This document shows positions 57,591 through 64,000 of a DNA stretch of 64,000 bases, one piece after another (position 1 is the stretch's first letter; every line of letters starts with the position of its first letter). Location: assembly GCA_021432635.1 (NCBI GenBank), contig MU270037.1, positions 186,001 through 250,000 on the forward strand, given 5' to 3'. Origin of the DNA: Thozetella sp. PMI_491. Taxonomy: Eukaryota; Ascomycota; Sordariomycetes; Chaetosphaeriales; Chaetosphaeriaceae. The position numbers and the translations under genes are program-made. The notes under the pieces are model-generated. The model did not search any database, was not told the origin of the DNA, and saw nothing but the letters and a program-made list of their open reading frames with translations.

Positions 57591-59323
57591 ATGGATACTC
57601 CAGGCAAGCCACAGCACCTTCTCACACAGTTTGTGGAGTCGGAGATCGTCGAGGGCAAAGCCTCCAGCAAAGGGATCATCCTACGACCGCAGCCGACGAA
57701 TGACCCTAACGAACCGTTGGTGGGTAAATCATGTGAGAGTCCCGAGCTTCTCTATGCTGAACAGACGGTATACAGAATTGGCCTCAATGGGAGAAATATC
57801 TCACGTACCTGGTGATATGCTGGTTCACATTTCTCGCGTTCATGAACTCGTCAGCTTTTACTGTCGCCGTCGTACCCATCATTGCCCAATTCAAGAGAAC
57901 CCCAACCGAGGCGAGCTACTTGAGCAAGGATCCCAATTAATCACACTCTCCAAGCTGTTCACTAACGATTTGCAGCTTCCATGCAGGTCTTGGGTATGGG
58001 TTTCGGGGCTCTCTTCTGGATGCCTTCGGCCCGAATCATTGGCAAACGGCCATCATACCTCCTAGCAATCTTCTTTCTCTGTGTGACTAATATTTGGAGC
58101 TATTTCTCTCGTAGCTTTGGTAGCCTGCTTGCCTCGAGAGTCCTTGGCGGCTTCCTGACCGCAGTTGCAGATGCCCCAGTCTCTAGTGTAGTCACTGATC
58201 TGTTCTACTTTCACGAGCGAGGGCATACTATGATGATGTTCAACGTCTCTATATCCTCTGGAGCTTTCCTTGGCCCCCTGATAAATGCTTATATTACACA
58301 GTATGCTGGCTGGAGGTGGATGTGTGGAGTGATGGCAATCGCATCTGGGGTGACCGCGATATTGGGGGTCTTCCTGATTAAGGAAACGTCTTACATACCT
58401 AACGGTGGTCGGGATCTAAAGAGACCGGAGTCTAATTATCCTGCAAAGAGAAATTGGATGGCTTCTCTTTCATTGACTCAGGGATACGACAAGAACGCTT
58501 CATTCTTCGGTTGGGTACTGCGTACGTTAGCTATTGCCGCATACCCGCCTGCGTTCATCGCAGGTCTCACTGTGGGACTCTTCGTGGGATGGTGAGTAAT
58601 TCTGATATGTGCTACCGTACGAGCCCATCACTAACCATTAATATCAGCAATATCGCGGTTCAAATCACGGCTTCTCAAACATTTACCGGCCCGCCTTGGT
58701 TGTGGACAATTCATAGCCTCGGGCTACTTTCCCTTTCCGGTTTCATTGGCGCAGTCCTCTCTTTCTTCATAGGGGGTCGACTGATTGACTTCATAGCCAC
58801 GAAGATGACTGCAGCACATGGGCAACATGCTGAGCCTGAGTTTCGCTTGCCAGCGATGATCATCCCCGCGCTAATCGGGCCTATGGGGCTTCTCACCATT
58901 GGCCTAGTTATCGCTAGCAAGAGTAGCTGGGCTGGAGCTGCCGTGGGATATGGTATGGAGGGCTTTGGTGCGACAGCAGCGGCCAACATCATAATCACGT
59001 ATGCCGTGGATGCGTACCGACCGGCAAGTCTCTGAAGCTCTTTTTACGGTCTGTGAAAGCTTGACAGAGGGAAGCTGACCTGCAACAAGGTGGCTGGAGA
59101 GACGATTGTTATTGTATTTATTATCCGAAATGTGATTGCTTGCTTGATATCGACGTATATTTCGACTTGGGTACAACACGAGGGGATCCGGAATGGATAT
59201 GGAGAACTCGTTGGGGTCGCATATATAATCCTGTCGCTCTCACTTTTGCTTTATCTTTTTGGCAAACCGATCAGGAAATTTACATATCGATTTGGTCCCA
59301 TGGCAAAGTTGGAGGGATATTAA
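57591..59323 (+). CDS. MFS transporter, DHA1 type, with two GC-AG introns
   Basis: Predicted 12-helix plasma-membrane transporter of 500 residues. Exons 57591-57719, 57776-57923, 57976-58591, 58648-59023 and 59090-59323 sum to 1503 nt. Introns 2 (57924-57975) and 4 (59024-59089) start with GC: GCAAGG and GCAAGT. Only these splices restore conserved DHA1 sequence, LTSMQVLGMGFGALFWMP in helix 2 and RPVAGETIVIVF in helix 11; intron 2 has a CTAAC branch site. Motif A region reads SARIIGKRPSY, helix 4 LASRVLGGFLTAVADAP, helix 5 SSGAFLGPLINAYI. Head to head with the decarboxylase-like gene, so it probably carries that enzyme's substrate or a related compound. Confidence 0.9.
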
Positions 59324-62144
59324 GCGGGTCGAATTTGCACGAGCTGGTTCAAGGAATGGGTCCTTTGAATTTCAAATTGGATGCTCCTAGCTGACGGCCA
59401 CCTCATATTTCATAGCTGAGCAATTTTCAAAGGGCACCGGAGGTATCACGTCCGTGTGCCATGACTATCAATTGCTTAAAAAGGGGTACCGATTGCGGTA
59501 GTCCAAGATGAGTCTCGTGTCCTCAGTGGGTTCTGGGCATAGAATCGATGGAAGTTCATTTTCCGTGCCTGGGAACATAGATCATGCATAGATAAAGGCT
59601 CCTGACTATTTATAACCTTAGTATTAGGGTCATTGGCCTACTAATTTCCACAGGACAGGTATGGCCGCTTTGCGGGCGGCTAGCCAACATATTTGAGCGC
59701 GTCCTTAGTCTATACCTCTTAATTGCCGCCCTTATCGAGCGACCAACCTAGCCCTAACTCTTCTATCTCCATCTGCCCATTGATGATGCCGTATTTTCCT
59801 TTATGCTGCTGCCACTGCACATGTACGACAAGAAATACACTGATGTTTGGCTGCCTTACATGTGACACATCGACTGGGCCAGCAAGCCGTACCCTTGGTC
59901 TGGTCAGGGTGTCTTAGATTGGGGATCCCCAGCGTGGTCGGCGCTCTGTCCTAAGCCCATGCTCTACTACACCGTTTAGCTAGCACTTAAGTGTCTCATT
60001 ATCTTCCTTCTCGAACCCCTCGATGCCATAGTCGTCATCATCCTCTCTGCCCTCTATTTGCTGCCCTAGTATTTCCAGTCCGTCCTACTGTCCTCACGCG
60101 ACCCCGCCAGCGTCCAAATATTGCCCATAGTGTTTTCGCAGGTCGCATTCGCTATCGCCGCCGGTCTCCTAGCGAGTAGCGGGGTATCCTGCCCGAGGCG
60201 CCACAATCGACATTAGCCTGTTGGTGTGCCCGAGGTCCTAGCTGTCAATAGATAGGTGGATATTGTACCAGGCAGCCGTTGCCTCCTTCTTACGGCTTAC
60301 TGCGCCTGTGGCATCGCCCGTGGCCCACTGGGGCTTTTACCGGCCGCGACTCGGCCAAGTGGACCTCCAGTAGGATCCCCTTATGCGCATTCGGCTGCAT
60401 GTGGGGCGGCGTCATTCCCGGCCCTGCTTTAAACTGAGGGTTTCTCAGTGCGGACAGCACCATCACAAATCCCGCCGTACACCAGACTTCTGCTAGGGGT
60501 TCCCGGGCCCTCGAGTATATGATAGCACCTCTTACTATCTCCCCCACGTCTCGTTCGTTAGAAATAGCACATGTACCAATGTCGCTAGCCCTCCTGTCTC
60601 TCCATAAAACCAGTATTTCGGTAGGCGGCTTCTAAATCTAGCAAAGTTTGAAATACTATAGAATCAGTTTCAGATTCTCTCACCAAGCATACTCTTGTGT
60701 GGGCTATGAAGCGCCTCAAAGACACCGTGATATCCAATCTAACCTGTACCATGGATCACAATAATAAAATGCTTTTAAACAAAGCAACTCATTTTGTCAT
60801 GCACTCTCCTGAGGAGACGTATTACACAACTTTTAATCTTATTCAGAGCCACCATATATTTGTGTGGCCGACGATACCGAACTTATCAGTTCTAAGGACG
60901 GCACGGAGAGTAAGGACAATAGAGCTTTGTCGGATTTAGCCATAGGTGAAGCCTAACAATTAAACACTTCTAATGAAAGATTTGCTGTTCGATCTCTGCT
61001 GCTCCTATAGATAATATGTTGAAGCGGCTAATACTGACCATTCTTTTAGGCTCCCATTCAAGTTTCACCAGATGAATTTTGCCTTATGGACTTCTGGTTC
61101 AAAAGCACCTCTAGGGATTCCATATGATTCGGATTCGAAGCTGTCCAGGCCACAAAGCCGTAGCGTGCGCCTAAAAACTCGTTGCGATGCTATCGGTGCG
61201 AAATAGGCACATGTTTAATCCCGCTAGTCTGAACAAAAAGTCCCGCAGTCGTCCGAGGAGTCAAGGAGGGAAGGAGAGGATATCGGGTTGACTCATGTGA
61301 CATTCTAAAAGTCTCACAACGACCTTAGCCAAACCTCACAATACCATTGCGCTCCGGGATGAGCTGGTGCTATCGTCTTTGAGCTTGAATGTGCGATTAA
61401 TGTGAGCTTAACTAGGTAATATTTTTGATTTACAGGTAGAAAAGTTATTCACGTCAGATGTGTTAGATAAAAGCCCAAGCACACAATGCATAGCATAGCA
61501 CAATCACAGTGAGGAAATTCGGAATAGTAAAATAATCTTTATAGTGTATAAAAGCCTAAATATTATTCAAGCCAAAGTAGTCTAAAGTAATCATGGGATC
61601 AAGGGGAGGGCATATGTAGATTCCAGCGGCGTGGATATGGGGCCACGACGGAACCCCGATGGCCAGCCATAAATTGGCCAAAGTCAGGCTAAATTTCGCT
61701 AAATTTTACGGGCCCATCAGCGAGTCAGCCACGACAGGCCGCTGTGAATACCTGAAAGTGGTGACAAAGAAAAGAACTTTGTTTAGAGTGGATCATAATT
61801 TTTGTACTCTAATTCAGAGACAAAGAGAATATCCTGCCCCCAGAAAAGTTTTGTCAACATGTTCAGGTAACCTTGCGTTCGACAGAACCCTACCCCACAA
61901 CAAAAATTAGACTTATAAACCTGAGTCGCTCCCCCGGCCTTTGCTCGTCTCAGCACAGGGATGGGATGGCCAGGCGCAGCATCGAGGCAACAAAGGTAGA
62001 CCAACATGTTTAGGTCTATACATTGAATTCCTTCACACCTGGTTACATTTAAATTTATTTTCTGTCAGCATCTTGCCCGGTCTAATTCACCGTTCTTTGA
62101 AATCATTGCGCTCCCATCTCGCTCATACCAATCAGTTCACTACA
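59324..62144. other. Long intergenic stretch with one decayed frame
   Basis: 2.8 kb between the transporter and the GT25 gene. Apart from the decayed frame at 59.76-60.18 kb I see no gene. 60.6-62.1 kb is AT-leaning and without coding signal. Confidence 0.5.
59761..60183 (+). pseudogene. Decayed reading frame with membrane-like segments
   Basis: One frame over 141 codons reads like protein (SFMLLPLHMYDKKYTDVWLP, then LIIFLLEPLDAIVVIILSAL and IVFSQVAFAIAAGLLAS) but is interrupted by three stops, near 59860, 59965 and 60067. Each stop could come from Trp or Gln by a C-to-T type change on one strand. Two hydrophobic stretches could be membrane helices. I do not recognise the family, and it may be chance. 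Confidence 0.3.
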
Positions 62145-63570
62145 ATGTTTGGCTATCATCAGCAGCCCAAACGTTTCAAGAAAAGTGCACGAGTTGCCGC
62201 CATCTTTACTTTCCTGCTAGTATTTGGGCTCTTCTTCCAGCCTCTCCCTATCCGCGGCCTCTCCTCAGCTTCGTGGACCACATTCAGAACCCCAGAGCCA
62301 AAGCAAACGTTGAATTTGATAGGTAACACCTTAATAGACGATATAAGAAACACCACCCTTGGCGTAGGTACTTTTCACTATTCATACAATTTATATTCCC
62401 TACATATGCTGCTATCCTCCACTCGGCACTATGCTCACAGTTTCTTCTCACGGAATGGCAGTTTGAAAAGATTTTCGTCATCAGTTTGCCGAGTCGTACC
62501 GATCGCCGCGATGCGATCTTATTATCTGCAGCACTTAGCAACATCGAGATAGAGTTCATTGATGCTGTCCAGGGGAACGAGGTGCCCGATAAATCCATGA
62601 TTAAAACGTGGGATTACCCTCGACTTCAGGATGGGGAAATCGGATGCTGGCGTTCCCATGTAAACGCTATGCATGAGTAAGAGTGATCTAATATTAGCAT
62701 ACAACATAATGATATCTAACACAAAATAGGATTGTCCGTCGAAATATATCCTCAGCTTTAATTATAGAAGACGACGCCGACTGGGATATTAGGTTAAAAG
62801 ATCAGCTTACCGGCTTTGCTTTATCAGTGCACGCCCTGATTCAGCCATTATTGAAACCAGATCCAACTTTATATGCGGATCCTACATACCCAAAGCCAAC
62901 TAACGACTCACCGGGGAAAGTTCCTGATATTCTCTTTGAGGACCTTCCTATTACGGTACCGCCAATATTTTCGCCCTACGGCGATAACTGGGACGTACTC
63001 TGGATCGGCCATAGCGCAATGCTTTTCCCGTCAGAATCAAGCACAATAATCCCCAAAGGCCGCGTGATTCGCAAAAATGACGATACAGTCGCTGGAAAGG
63101 AGCAACTTAGGTCTCTGAAAGAACCATTCGAGTTCAAGGAGATCTATCCGGACCATACGCGAGCAGTTCACCACCCTCAGGGAGTTTGGGGCACTGTGGG
63201 GTACGGAGTAAGCCAACAGGGCGCTAGGACTATCTTAAGCGAAGTCGGTTTAAGAGATGTCTATAAACCTATTGATTGGCTTTTGAGCTATTATTGCGAG
63301 GGTACCGAGGGCCACGCCCCTCACAATTGCTTAACAACCCAGCCTCCTCTATTTATTAACCATCGGGCAGTAGGGCACGGTAGCTCGTCGAGTGATATTC
63401 GAAATGATAACATCAAGTATCGCCTAGAGGGCGAGTCGGATATGATAAGATGGAGTGTGAGGATGAACCAAGATAATTTGTTGCAAGGCAGAGACTTAAG
63501 AGATTTGCACCCGGATCCGATCAAAAATGAGTTTTCTGCGGAGTCTCTCGTAGTCAACATTAAATCGTGA
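62145..63570 (+). CDS. GT25-type glycosyltransferase (LPS glycosyltransferase-like)
   Basis: Predicted 424-residue type II membrane protein. Exons 62145-62363, 62462-62676 and 62730-63570 join in frame. A short basic N-terminus is followed by one helix at about 17-35 (VAAIFTFLLVFGLFF) and a stem. The first splice gives TLG joined to FEKIFVISLPSRTDRRDA, the family start, then GEIGCWRSHVNAMHE, and after the second splice ALIIEDDADW with the acidic DXD-like motif. Later come VWGTVGYGVSQQGARTIL and the C-terminal region. Fungal GT25 members are Golgi-like transferases of unknown acceptor; bacterial ones add galactose to lipooligosaccharide. Looks intact. Confidence 0.87.
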
Positions 63571-64000
63571 ACGGCTTGGTCGAATTTACAGAGAGAAAGC
63601 CCTGGTGGCCAACTCTGAATATCAGATATAGGTTTTAGTTATCTCTGGTAAAAGTGTTGAACAAGAAATATATCTAGGTCAAGATTTTAGAATATACAGA
63701 TTTACACAGTTTGTTTCTTTTATTGCTTTACGAGATCTCGTACGCTTACCAAACACATATAAAATATTTTCTACGAATTTTTGTATCTTGATTTAATACT
63801 ACTCCTAACTGTTAGAATTTAGTGGGTCTTGGTGGAAAAGTAGACCTGGTCCGATGCCTTTTCGACCTGATTGTATCTGTAACCACCAGCAGAGCTCTGG
63901 ATAGTGTAGTGCCTTGTATGCGGAATGCTGGGCGGTGGGTTGCCCTGTTAATAATCAATAGCAATAATTGAGTGGGGCTTTCCCTGGTATGAACTTCTCT
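63571..64000. other. Downstream region to window edge
   Basis: AT-rich 3' flank of the GT25 gene. No gene seen before the window ends. Confidence 0.4.

Overview
The window is nuclear DNA of a filamentous ascomycete (Pezizomycotina). Genes carry several short introns (mostly 50-90 nt, GT-AG) and encode fungus-specific families: Zn2Cys6 regulators, LysM proteins, a killer-toxin-like GH18 chitinase, a WSC-domain copper radical oxidase, DHA1 transporters and a Yvc1-type TRP channel. Many small gene sets, several decayed genes and AT-rich blocks with retrotransposon fossils suggest an accessory region. No species can be named from the sequence alone. Exon models were built by hand from splice sites and frame; in the intact multi-exon models the exon sum is a multiple of three.

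Layout. 1-78: 5' end of a secreted-protein gene leaving the window. 3.4-15.9 kb: chitin-directed locus with a three-LysM secreted protein, a cytosolic protein of unknown function, a ~1900-residue chitinase with two hevein-type modules (resembling zymocin alpha/beta), and a regulator-like protein without a zinc cluster. 16.6-25.7 kb: class III aminotransferase and a Zn2Cys6 regulator sharing a promoter with four CGG-N5-CCG sites, then a decayed esterase, a decayed UNC93-like permease and an intronless Gfo/Idh/MocA oxidoreductase; this looks like a small metabolic cluster falling apart. 25.8-32.4 kb: AT-rich, gene-poor DNA with two LTR-retrotransposon fossils around an intronless GT32 glycosyltransferase gene. 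32.5-38.2 kb: SDR, NmrA-like protein and a Zn2Cys6 regulator. 39.6-41.8 kb: Yvc1-like channel. 43.1-44.4 kb: broken berberine-bridge-type oxidase. 45.0-49.5 kb: WSC/PAN/glyoxal-oxidase protein with a stop codon at one splice junction. 50.5-54.6 kb: Zn2Cys6 regulator and MFS transporter, divergent. 56.1-59.3 kb: 4,5-dihydroxyphthalate-decarboxylase-like enzyme and MFS transporter, divergent, the transporter having two GC-AG introns. 62.1-63.6 kb: GT25 glycosyltransferase.

How they fit together. The LysM/chitinase locus probably acts on fungal walls or free chitin: the chitinase cuts chitin, the LysM protein binds it, and the neighbouring regulator-like gene may control them. The remaining sets follow a common fungal plan of enzyme plus transporter plus local Zn2Cys6 regulator in head-to-head pairs. 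The best candidates for something undescribed are the killer-toxin-like locus with its unknown cytosolic partner and the four-site divergent promoter at 18.3-18.5 kb.
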